In this document: piece after piece, positions 7,693-15,165 of the stretch | Position numbering within the stretch: position 1 is the first letter of the stretch | Layout: each line of letters starts with the position of its first letter | Origin: an uncultured Pelagimonas sp. | GTDB lineage: Bacteria; Pseudomonadota; Alphaproteobacteria; Rhodobacterales; Rhodobacteraceae | Length of the DNA: 64,000 nucleotides | Reading direction: 5' to 3' | NCBI RefSeq assembly: GCF_947498515.1 | Contig: NZ_CANMKO010000014.1 | Span: 1 to 64,000 of the forward strand | The notes under the pieces: generated by a model | Databases searched by the model: none | Told to the model about the DNA's origin: nothing | What the model saw: only the letters and a program-made list of their open reading frames with translations | Program-made: the position numbers and the translations under genes

Positions 7693-8982
7693 TCAGTTGG
7701 CGCGGATTGCATCGGCGCGGGATTGCAGGCTGTCACGTATGGCGGCCTCGTCATCTGTGATGCCGTCCGCCAGAAGGTCGACGGCCTCCATCGGGTCGGC
7801 GGCAAGGTCATAGAGCACTGGCTCGGCCCCTTCGACTGCGACTAACTTGTGATCGCCCATCCGAAGCGCCCAACCAAAGACATCGCTGGTCTTGGGTTCG
7901 TACTCTGAGAAATGCTCGACATAGATATGGTCGCGCTGGGTGGTCCCGCCCGCCAAAACCGGCGCAAAGTCCACGCCATGTGTGGCAAGCGCATCGGCCC
8001 CGGTTATCCCAGCAATGGTGGTGAACAAGTCGGTCGTCTGGACAAAGGCATCCGTCCGCCCAGCGTCGATCCCCGGCCCGGTTACGACGAAAGGCACATG
8101 GGTGCCGCCTTCATAGATCGAGCCCTTGGCGCCGTGATCGCCATAAAACCCGCGCGTCACCTGATTTGGCGAGCCATTGTCGCCGATAAACATGACGATC
8201 GTATCGTCGTCCAGCGTGGAGAATAGGCGGCCGATTTCGCTGTCCAGTGCCTCAAGCATGGCATTGTAATAGGTTAGCTGATCGGCCTTGATGCTGTCTT
8301 CATCCGTGGGCAGATCGCCCGCCGAATGCAAATGCGCAGGTGGCAGGTGAAACGGTGTGTGAGGCGCGTTGTAAGCCAGCCAGAGGAACCACGGCCTGTC
8401 CGCGTCCTGCGCCCCGATCCAGTCAATCGCTCGGTCTGTAAAGGCGGTGGTGGCATATTCGGTCACGTCAATCGGAGTGCCATTGTCCACGCCGCGCCAT
8501 TCCCAGTAGCTGGGGTTTGCCCCGCCCTTATAGAGCCCCCAATAGTCCGAAACCCCAAGTTCGGCAGGGTGGTTCATGCCTGCGTCGGCCCCTGCCAAAT
8601 GCCATTTGCCAATCAGGTTGGCGCTGTATTCCGTGCCTTTCAGAACATCAAACAGGCTGGTTACATCCGGGGACAACCCGTTATTGCCATCGCTCGGTAT
8701 GGCTCCGCCCGTGCCGGTGCGGAAACTGTATTGACCTGTCATGATCGTTGCTCGGGTGGGCGTGCAAACCGGTGCGCTATAGGCGTTGTCAAAGACCAGA
8801 CCGCCGTCGCACATGGCTTGAATATTGGGCATCTTTGCCTGTTGGTTACCGACCGCATAACAGGCTGAGGCATCCAACCCCATGTCATCGGCAATGATCA
8901 GCAGGATGTTTGGTTGATCCGCCTGAGCCAGCATTGGCAGAGTGGCAAGGCACGTTGTCAAAAGAATTTTGCGAAGGGTCAT
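7693..8982 (-). CDS. Exported type I (formylglycine) sulfatase
   Basis: A 429-residue arylsulfatase-type hydrolase that removes sulfate esters. The signal peptide spans residues 1-21 (ending AQA). Mature sequence opens NILLIIADDMG with metal-binding aspartates D32/D33. The CTPTR motif places the cysteine to be oxidised to formylglycine at C73, with R77. A second metal-site motif, MFIGDNGSPN, and the KGSIYEGGTHVPF block follow. The start at 8982 is chosen because it follows AAGGAGCCCACC and begins the signal peptide; a longer frame to 9048 lacks support. It sits between a ricin-like lectin (19-base gap) and a C-type lectin (26-base gap). No sulfatase-maturating enzyme is encoded in the window. 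The substrate, probably a sulfated polysaccharide, is inferred. Confidence 0.92.
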   Translation of the reverse strand: MTLRKILLTTCLATLPMLAQADQPNILLIIADDMGLDASACYAVGNQQAKMPNIQAMCDGGLVFDNAYSAPVCTPTRATIMTGQYSFRTGTGGAIPSDGNNGLSPDVTSLFDVLKGTEYSANLIGKWHLAGADAGMNHPAELGVSDYWGLYKGGANPSYWEWRGVDNGTPIDVTEYATTAFTDRAIDWIGAQDADRPWFLWLAYNAPHTPFHLPPAHLHSAGDLPTDEDSIKADQLTYYNAMLEALDSEIGRLFSTLDDDTIVMFIGDNGSPNQVTRGFYGDHGAKGSIYEGGTHVPFVVTGPGIDAGRTDAFVQTTDLFTTIAGITGADALATHGVDFAPVLAGGTTQRDHIYVEHFSEYEPKTSDVFGWALRMGDHKLVAVEGAEPVLYDLAADPMEAVDLLADGITDDEAAIRDSLQSRADAIRAN

Positions 8983-9001
8983 GGTGGGCTCCTTGTCGGT
9001 A

Positions 9002-9526
9002 TTAGTTACGGACGATCCAGTGGCGCAGTGCCGGTTCGGTGGTTTCACAATCGGTCAGCTCAAGCACGCGAGACATGAATGGCCCTGCCGAACGACTGGC
9101 TTGCCCGGCGGATAGGCAGTGTTCCGGTCTATCCTTGGGATGGATGGCACCACTTTCCGGGTCATAGTCAAAGCGCTGCTCAGAGGCGGCCTCATCGCAG
9201 GTCACGAGGGCAAAATCCGTGGGTTCCCCAGTTGTTCGGAGGCTGGCGCAGTAGTCCGGAAAGGCGACAGAGCGGATAAACCCGGTTTCGGGTTCAAAAG
9301 AGAATTGAACGTCACCGCCTTGCGGCTTGCAGGAATGCACCTGAAGATCGCTTGCGAAACCGCGCCCCAAGGTATCGATGCACCAACCCAGCTGATCCTT
9401 TTCATCAAGGTTCTCAGCTAGAAAGATCACCGGAGGCGGTGTCCGAAGATTGGGTGCCTCGGCTAGCGCTGGAGCGGCTAGCCCAGTCATGGCTGCCAGT
9501 GTCAAGGACGAGCATGCGGATTTCAT
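9002..9526 (-). CDS. Exported ricin-B/beta-trefoil-like lectin
   Basis: A 174-residue protein with a signal peptide (about residues 1-22, ending ALAEA). The mature part has repeating QxW/C-type strands: WCIDTLGRG...VHSCKPQGGDVQFSFE, YCASL...VTCDEAASEQRFDYD, HCLSA...LTDCETTEPALRHWIVRN. This is the pattern of a three-lobed beta-trefoil carbohydrate-binding domain with paired cysteines. The ATG at 9526 overlaps the stop of a 41-codon upstream ORF (ATGA), which favours this start over the long in-frame extension to 10015. It is encoded 19 bases before an exported sulfatase, so binding of the sulfatase's glycan substrate is a fair inference. Confidence 0.8.
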   Translation of the reverse strand: MKSACSSLTLAAMTGLAAPALAEAPNLRTPPPVIFLAENLDEKDQLGWCIDTLGRGFASDLQVHSCKPQGGDVQFSFEPETGFIRSVAFPDYCASLRTTGEPTDFALVTCDEAASEQRFDYDPESGAIHPKDRPEHCLSAGQASRSAGPFMSRVLELTDCETTEPALRHWIVRN

Positions 9527-9648
9527 TTTAGGGTCTCCAGTGTCGGGCACGGCATGTTCAAGGTGGCGGAGGTCGCCATCGCGGCGAGGTTCAGCCCACC
9601 AAGAATGATCACAGCGGCCAGTGGCAGAAGTCTGTTTCGGGAAATCAT
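9523..9648 (-). CDS. Small hydrophobic peptide at the head of the sulfatase-lectin operon
   Basis: A 41-residue ORF starting MISRNRLLPLAAVIILGG, with a basic N-terminus and one hydrophobic helix, then a short polar tail containing a single cysteine (NMPCPTLETLK). It could be a membrane-anchored or exported peptide. Its TGA overlaps the ATG of the ricin-like lectin gene (ATGA), which suggests translational coupling, and a GGAGCTGGCTGCA ribosome-binding region precedes it. It may be a leader that sets translation of the operon or a functional small protein. No family is recognised. Confidence 0.5.
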   Translation of the reverse strand: MISRNRLLPLAAVIILGGLNLAAMATSATLNMPCPTLETLK

Positions 9649-9720
9649 TGCAGCCAGCTCCTTGATGACACCTCTTGAACGTATCCATGCGCCGCTCCCG
9701 TCGCTCTGGCCATGGCGGGT

Positions 9721-9780
9721 TTGTCGCCGTCTGTCGCAAAACCCGCGCCTGATACATTTCGCGACAAAGTCCCGCGACAA
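9721..9780. promoter_or_regulatory. Cluster of four GCGACAA half-sites between the sulfatase operon and its two-component system
   Basis: The 197-bp divergent gap 9649-9845 holds TTGTCGC (9721-9727) and CTGTCGC (9731-9737) on one side. On the other lie their inverse GCGACAA at 9761-9767 and 9774-9780, the latter pair as CGCGACAA direct repeats 13 bp apart. OmpR-type response regulators bind direct repeats, so these are the best candidate sites for the adjacent regulator. Binding is inferred. Confidence 0.5.
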
Positions 9781-9845
9781 GCGGCCTGACTTGGGCTTTT
9801 CCCGGCGGCTTGCACCCAATAGTCTGCGCCTGAAAGGGGACGGAA

Positions 9846-10546
9846 ATGGACCGGACGCAACAGATCCTAATTGTCGACGATTCCCGTGACATCCGGGAGC
9901 CACTTGGGCTGTATCTGCGCAAGCAGGGGTTTCGTACCCGTCTGGCCGCGGATGCGACCGAGGCGAGACAAGCCTTGGCCGAGACCCGGATCGACCTTGC
10001 CATTCTCGACATCATGATGCCGGGCGAAGATGGGTTGTCCTTGTGTCGATGGATGGTTGCCCAAACCGAAATTCCGGTGATCCTGCTAACCGCGATGGCG
10101 AGCGAAACCGACCGTATTGTCGGGTTGGAACTGGGCGCGGATGATTATGTCGTCAAACCTTTCAACCCGCGCGAGTTATTGGCGCGAATCCGCGCCGTGC
10201 TCCCGACCAGCCAACACCAGCCAACGACACTCCGCGCCGCTTTGGCCCGTGGCGACATGATCCCGCGACCCACACCATCCAGCAAGACGTCAACGCCCCA
10301 ATCACCCTGACGACCAATGAAAATCGATTACTGTCTGTATTTCTGGACCACCCCGGCATCATTCTTAGCCGCGCGCAGCTGACCGAACGGGTTTTGGAAC
10401 GCGAAGAGAAACCTTTCGACCGGGCGATCGACAACCAGATCAGCCGCTTGCGCAAGAAAATCGAGCCCGACCCAGCGACGCCCCAATTGCTGATCACCGA
10501 ACGCGGAGGCGGCTACAGGCTTGTGGTCAAGGTGAGCGACATATGA
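9846..10546 (+). pseudogene. OmpR-type response regulator, frameshifted between its two domains
   Basis: The receiver domain (residues 1-120) is intact: acidic pair D11/D12, phospho-acceptor D55 in LAILDIMMPGEDG, the switch threonine in LLTAM, and the lysine in YVVKPFNPREL. At about 10225-10245 the frame is lost and would end at 10308-10310. The winged-helix DNA-binding domain continues in another frame: RFGPWRHDP, then TTNENRLLSVFLDHPG, SRAQLTERVL, AIDNQISRLRKKIEP and TERGGGYRLVVKV. It ends at a TGA overlapping the kinase ATG. The geometry fits a one-base deletion in the linker. This is either a real lesion that decouples the kinase from its output, a programmed frameshift, or a sequencing error. 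The clean sequence on both sides argues the change is recent. Confidence 0.8.
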
Positions 10547-11916
10547 TCCTGCGCCGATTCCTACCCTCTCGCTTGGCCAGTCAGCTCTTGGCTCTGATGA
10601 TGGGCGCACTTGTTCTGGCTTTTGTCTTGACCGGTGTGGTGATGGTCAACCTGCAAACCCGGGCCGGAGACATGGCCCGCGTCACCATCGCCGCCGAGCG
10701 CACCAATGAGCTCCTGACAGCGATGAACGCCATCTCCCCGCAAGGACAGGCGGATTTCGCCAAAGCCGCCTCGACCCATACGACCCGGATCACGGTTTCG
10801 ACCATCCCGATCGTGCGGGAAACAGCGCCGGATATCCGGTCGCAGGCTCTTTTCGATCTCATTGCTGCAGAGACTGAGAGTGACGCACGGGTTGCGGTCC
10901 TGTCTCGGGTTCAGACGGCTGCCACCGACGATCCACGAAATGCGGGGCGCAACCGTGAGGTCATTATGGTGTCGGTGCCGCTGGCCGATCCAAGTCGCTG
11001 GATGAACATTACTGTTCGTGAGCCGATTACTTTGCACACCAGCGCGGATCAGTCATTTTTGCTTGTGGCATTGACGATCATGGCCTTGCTGGTGGCAGGA
11101 GTGGTGTGGCTGTTCGTTCGGCGGTTAACCCGGCCCCTGACCGAACTGGCCCAAGCCGCAACCCGCGCCGCGCGCGGCGATCTTTCCACCCCAATCTCCG
11201 AGACCGGGCCTGTCGAGCTGCGCGAAGCAGCGGCGGCGTTCAATGCTATGCAATCCGAAATCTCCCGTTTCGATGTCGAACGCACCCGCACCATTGCCGC
11301 CGTAGGTCATGATCTGCGCACCCCCATGACCAGCCTGCGCATACGCGCCGAGATGATTGACGAAGACGCGTTGCGCGAACCGATGATCACCACGTTGGAC
11401 CAGATGACGGCCATGGCTGACGGGTTGATCACCTATGCAAAGGACGGGCAAGAAGAAGACCGTGTGCCGGATCTCGATCTTGCAGAGCTGCTGGGCAAGC
11501 TCTGCCGCAACCGGGGTGTGTTGTTTCGGGCCACCGCCAACCCTATCGTGACTGCCGCGCCGATCAGCCTGAGCCGCGCCGTTGGCAATCTGATCGACAA
11601 TGCCGTGCGGCATGGCGGCGGTGAGGATGTAGCGGTCAGCTTGTCACAAGACAAACAAGACGTGCTAATCACGGTGTCTGACCTCGGCCCGGGTATTCCC
11701 GAAGACCGCATGGCAACCATCTTTGAGCCGTTCACGCGTGTTGAGAACAGCCGGAACACTGTTACCGGTGGTGCAGGGCTGGGCCTGTCAATCGCCCGAC
11801 GCATCGTCCGGGCACATGGCGGCGAGTTGCTCCTGAGAAACCGAGACCCGCTTGGGTTGGAGGCGGTGATCAAACTCAGGGGAGAAAACCCGTCGTCAGA
11901 AGCGCAATCATCATAG
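10543..11916 (+). CDS. Sensor histidine kinase of the sulfatase-lectin locus
   Basis: A 457-residue EnvZ/OmpR-class kinase. It has a first membrane span at about residues 15-36, a periplasmic sensor of about 130 residues with no recognised family, a second span at about 171-192 and a HAMP linker (RRLTRPLTELAQAAT). The dimerisation domain has phospho-acceptor H256 in AAVGHDLRTPMTSLR. The ATP domain shows the N box (NLIDNAVRHGGG), DLGPGIP, FEPFTR and GAGLGLSIARRI. The ATG overlaps the regulator's TGA (ATATGA), so the pair was made as one transcript. It is divergent from the exported sulfatase-lectin operon, which suggests sensing of an extracytoplasmic cue such as sulfated glycan. The ligand is unknown. 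Confidence 0.93.
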   Translation: MILRRFLPSRLASQLLALMMGALVLAFVLTGVVMVNLQTRAGDMARVTIAAERTNELLTAMNAISPQGQADFAKAASTHTTRITVSTIPIVRETAPDIRSQALFDLIAAETESDARVAVLSRVQTAATDDPRNAGRNREVIMVSVPLADPSRWMNITVREPITLHTSADQSFLLVALTIMALLVAGVVWLFVRRLTRPLTELAQAATRAARGDLSTPISETGPVELREAAAAFNAMQSEISRFDVERTRTIAAVGHDLRTPMTSLRIRAEMIDEDALREPMITTLDQMTAMADGLITYAKDGQEEDRVPDLDLAELLGKLCRNRGVLFRATANPIVTAAPISLSRAVGNLIDNAVRHGGGEDVAVSLSQDKQDVLITVSDLGPGIPEDRMATIFEPFTRVENSRNTVTGGAGLGLSIARRIVRAHGGELLLRNRDPLGLEAVIKLRGENPSSEAQSS

Positions 11917-12410
11917 GAAACTCTGTCACCAGGACATTCTTTAAAGCTGACCTTTGCGCAGAGCGCGGCTAGCGATGACACCTATCATCAACCCATGTCC
12001 TTTCTGGGCTTATTCTGTTGGAAAACCCGCCTGCCGAAAAAACCGCTGCCACTCGTTAGAACAAGTGTTTTGCGGACGCGAGACTGGCAAACAGTATACT
12101 TACAATGACACACCTACGGGGCAGTGTTCCGACGATGCGCGTTCAAATGGCCCAAAACCGAATTTATCCCACAAAATAAGCACTTCCAAGTCATTCACGC
12201 CAAGCGCGGCTTTGGCCTCATTTTGGCAAGGAGGGGCGGAAAACCCGGACCTTCGTTGCGATGCCATATATGGTCGCTTTGTAGAAAAACGTTCAAGACC
12301 TAGGGCCATCCGCAATTCGTCATCCACTGAGCGTTGCTAGATTCAGATCGCGGTGCGACGGCTGAAACGGAGATTTCCTATTCCACATCAAGTTTGCGCG
12401 ATTGATTGCT
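11917..12410. other. Intergenic DNA with an IS relic
   Basis: No supported gene. The stretch contains a 22-bp relic of an IS1182-like terminus (12005-12026, listed separately). The rest reads as decayed sequence on both strands. Confidence 0.5.
12005..12026 (-). mobile_element. IS1182-like terminal repeat relic
   Basis: The reverse complement of these 22 bases matches the left end of the IS1182-like element (19724-19745) at 21 of 22 positions, sharing CAACAGAATAAGCCCA. No transposase sequence is recognisable beside it, so this is a solo end or the last trace of a lost copy. Confidence 0.6.
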
Positions 12411-14054
12411 TCAGGACGCTTCGGGAGGAGGGCTTGCGCCGTTTTCCGCCTGATCCATGACCTCGCGCAGCTCGTCTTCGTTGCGATAGCCAATCAAAAT
12501 CCCGGCCTTGGCTTCGGCCAAATCTGCATTGCGCCCGGCAATTTGTGCGTCTGACATGGTAGTGCGCTGTGATGTCCGTCGCGCCCAGTTAAAGAATAGT
12601 CGCTCCAACCGATCCAGCTCCTCTGCAAAAGCTAGGTCGGCACCCAGATCGGTGAATTCGTCAGGGTCAGTGGAGAGGTCAAAAAGCATAGGCCGAAACC
12701 CTTCGGCAAAAATGTACTTCCATCGTCCGTCGAAGAGCATTGTTAGCTTGGCATCTTGCACGTCCACGCCAAGGCGCTTGCGCACCTCGCGCATCGAATA
12801 GTCGTACTCGGACACCGCAAAATCCCGCACGTTGTCGACCTGTCCGTGTAGTATCGGGCGTAACGACCGACCCTCGATGATATGGGGCACCGATACGCCG
12901 CCAAAGTAGTCGAGGATCGTGGGCACAACATCGATCGCCTCGATCAGGGTCGAAGATTTCAAACCACGGGTTGCATCGGCCTCGGGGCTGGGATCGACAA
13001 CGATCAGCGGGATGCGGGCCGAGGCGTCATGAAACAGTTCTTTCTCGCCCATCCAGTGATCGCCAAGATAGTCGCCATGATCGGAGGTGAAGACGATCAT
13101 CGTATCGTCCGCAATCCCCTGTTCTTCGACAAACGCCATCAATCGGCCGATTTGATCGTCCAGTTGTTTGATCAGACCCATATAGGCGGTCAGAACCTTT
13201 GTCCGCGCTGCGTCATCGCAAAAGGCCTGCGAAACGCGTTCTTGCATGAATGCGCCATAGACGGGATGCGGATCGGCCTTTTCAGACCTGCGGCGCACCG
13301 GGTCCAGATGGGTCTCGGGTCCATACATCTGGTGGTACGGGGGCGGGACAATATAGGGCCAATGTGGTTTGATATAGCTAAGATGCAGGCACCACGGGGT
13401 GTCACCCGCGTCTCGGATGAAATCCATCGCCCGCCCGGTGATATAGGGCGTTTCACTTTCCTCGTCGGCGGCGCGTGCGGGCTTATCCGCGTTATCTAAG
13501 AACCAGCCGCTGAGGATATTTCCGTCATCGTCCTCGGCGCTGTTAGCAACGCTCTGCCAAGGGTTCTCATCTGGCCAACCACGCTCTTTCATGTGGGTGT
13601 CATAGGCGGTGTTGCGCGGATATCGAGGGCCATCTGGATGCAGCCCGTCTTCCCTCTCATAGGGTTCAAATCCACATTCCGACACCAACACGCCAATCTC
13701 GCTGTCGGGCGACAGGCCAAGGCGACGCATCCCTTCGACATCGGCGGTCATATGCGTTTTCCCGCAAAGCGCGGTCCGGACCCCCAAGGGACGCAGGTGA
13801 TCGCCCAGTGTCATCTCGCCCACTTTCAGCGGGATGTTGTTCCAAGTCGACCCATGAGAGCTGACATAGCGCCCGGTGTAAAACGACATCCGAGACGGCC
13901 CGCAGATCGGCGATTGCACATAAGCGCGCTCAAACAACACGCCGCGCTTGGCGAGCCGGTCAATATGAGGCGTGTGCAGATGGGGATGCCCAGTGCAGGA
14001 GAGGTAATCCCACCGCAGCTGATCACACATGATAAAAAGAACGTTCTTGGACAT
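12411..14054 (-). CDS. Cytoplasmic sulfatase / phosphonate-monoester-hydrolase-like enzyme
   Basis: A 547-residue alkaline-phosphatase-superfamily hydrolase without a signal peptide. It opens NVLFIMCDQLRWDYL (metal-binding D11). The CGPSR motif (C51, R55) marks formylglycine-dependent sulfatases and phosphonate monoester hydrolases. The second metal-site motif is FTSDHGDYLGDHWMGEKELFHD-like. The C-terminal part (LFDLSTDPDEFTDLG) is typical of the family. It is the last gene of a transcript with a TAXI solute-binding protein and a fused TRAP permease, with a hairpin in the 60-base gap before it. Desulfation of an imported small sulfate ester inside the cell is the natural inference, and a phosphonate or phosphate diester substrate is possible. 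It differs from the exported sulfatase at 7.7-9.0 kb in location and sequence. Confidence 0.9.
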   Translation of the reverse strand: MSKNVLFIMCDQLRWDYLSCTGHPHLHTPHIDRLAKRGVLFERAYVQSPICGPSRMSFYTGRYVSSHGSTWNNIPLKVGEMTLGDHLRPLGVRTALCGKTHMTADVEGMRRLGLSPDSEIGVLVSECGFEPYEREDGLHPDGPRYPRNTAYDTHMKERGWPDENPWQSVANSAEDDDGNILSGWFLDNADKPARAADEESETPYITGRAMDFIRDAGDTPWCLHLSYIKPHWPYIVPPPYHQMYGPETHLDPVRRRSEKADPHPVYGAFMQERVSQAFCDDAARTKVLTAYMGLIKQLDDQIGRLMAFVEEQGIADDTMIVFTSDHGDYLGDHWMGEKELFHDASARIPLIVVDPSPEADATRGLKSSTLIEAIDVVPTILDYFGGVSVPHIIEGRSLRPILHGQVDNVRDFAVSEYDYSMREVRKRLGVDVQDAKLTMLFDGRWKYIFAEGFRPMLFDLSTDPDEFTDLGADLAFAEELDRLERLFFNWARRTSQRTTMSDAQIAGRNADLAEAKAGILIGYRNEDELREVMDQAENGASPPPEAS

Positions 14055-14078
14055 GATGCCGGATCACCTGATTTTAAG

Positions 14079-14100
14079 GTCGGGACGTTTCCGTCCCGAC
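14079..14100 (-). promoter_or_regulatory. Intercistronic hairpin between the TAXI protein and sulfatase genes
   Basis: GTCGGGACG (14079-14087) and CGTCCCGAC (14092-14100) form a perfect 9-bp stem with a 4-base loop. Placed between a binding-protein gene and the downstream enzyme gene, it may stabilise the upstream message or cause partial termination. A T-run is lacking. Confidence 0.55.
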
Positions 14101-14114
14101 TGTTCTTTTGGATG

Positions 14115-15146
14115 TTACATGCGGGCGACGTCGGGAACCGCCACACCCAGTTCCTCAAGCGCGCGTAGCGCCCCTGGGTGCAAGGGCATGTTGATATCGG
14201 CCACCGCAGCTTCCGGATTGACGGCCATTAACCAAGGTGCGCTGTCGCCCATGTCGGCAACTCCTGCGAAGAAAGACTTGGTCATGTCGTAGATCATCGC
14301 CTCGTCAGCGTCTTCGTTAGTGACAATACCGACGGTAACGCGCAGCGTCGTCACGTCACCCTCGTTTTGCTGGTTGTCACCATAAACACCGGCCGGAAGC
14401 GTGCCCAAGCCAAAGCCGGGACGGTTTGCCAACGCCTTGACGCCATCGGTTTCCAATTTGTCATCGGGGATACCCAAGAACCGGATCGGATTGGTCACGG
14501 CAATTTGTGTCAGCACCGGGCTTGGGGCGTTTGTCGGGTTGCAATAGACATCGAGGTTGCCATCCTGGAATGACGCCGCCGCCGCATCCCAGCCGAGCTT
14601 CACGGCTTCGTAGTCCTTGCCTTCTTCCAAACCTGCGACGGCTTGGAATAGGCGCTTCATCGTGGCAAAGGCCGCACCGCCCGGGGGGCCGAGGAAGACA
14701 CGTTTGCCGCGAACATCGTCCAACGATTTGATCCCCGAGGATTCATAGACCGCTATATGGTAGACACCCATGGGAAAGTTCAGCACGGCGCGCAATTTCT
14801 TAGATAGGGCAGGGGCTTGGTCAAGCTTTGCGAACATGGCTTTCTGATTGGACATGAGGGCATGCAATGCCGGAGAGGTCATGCAAAACTGGGTTTTCCC
14901 CATGGCCACTTCTAACACGTGTCGCGTGGCTGCGCCGGTGGCGTTGATCTGGATTTCGTAATCCGGCAATTCGCGGTTCACGATGTTTGCAAAGGTTGTC
15001 ATCACAAGGTTCGGGCTGGTGCCCGGTCCGAGCGTTGACATCCGCAACAGCTCTTTCGCCATTGCTACGCGAGGTAAAAGCGCAAGAGATGTTGCCGCCG
15101 CTGCGCTGGCCAGCATTGCTCGGCGGTTTAGTTTGGTGGCTTTCAT
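14115..15146 (-). CDS. TAXI-family TRAP transporter solute-binding protein
   Basis: A 343-residue periplasmic binding protein. The N-terminus carries a Tat-like or long Sec signal (NRRAMLASAAAATSLALLP... ending AMAKE). The core shows TAXI features: GPGTSPNLVMTTFANIVNRELPDYEIQINATGAATRH, then GKRVFLGPPGGAA and a late GVADMGDSAPWL. TAXI proteins deliver their ligand to a fused TRAP permease, and the permease gene lies 19 bases upstream on the same strand. The ligand is not evident. Linkage to a sulfatase suggests a sulfated organic compound, which is inference. Confidence 0.9.
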   Translation of the reverse strand: MKATKLNRRAMLASAAAATSLALLPRVAMAKELLRMSTLGPGTSPNLVMTTFANIVNRELPDYEIQINATGAATRHVLEVAMGKTQFCMTSPALHALMSNQKAMFAKLDQAPALSKKLRAVLNFPMGVYHIAVYESSGIKSLDDVRGKRVFLGPPGGAAFATMKRLFQAVAGLEEGKDYEAVKLGWDAAAASFQDGNLDVYCNPTNAPSPVLTQIAVTNPIRFLGIPDDKLETDGVKALANRPGFGLGTLPAGVYGDNQQNEGDVTTLRVTVGIVTNEDADEAMIYDMTKSFFAGVADMGDSAPWLMAVNPEAAVADINMPLHPGALRALEELGVAVPDVARM

Positions 15147-15165
15147 GGATTGGTCCTCCTTACCG

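Noticed and set aside
11954-12340. 128-residue + strand ORF
   Set aside because: It contains the IS1182-like end relic, lacks a ribosome binding site and has no recognisable domain.
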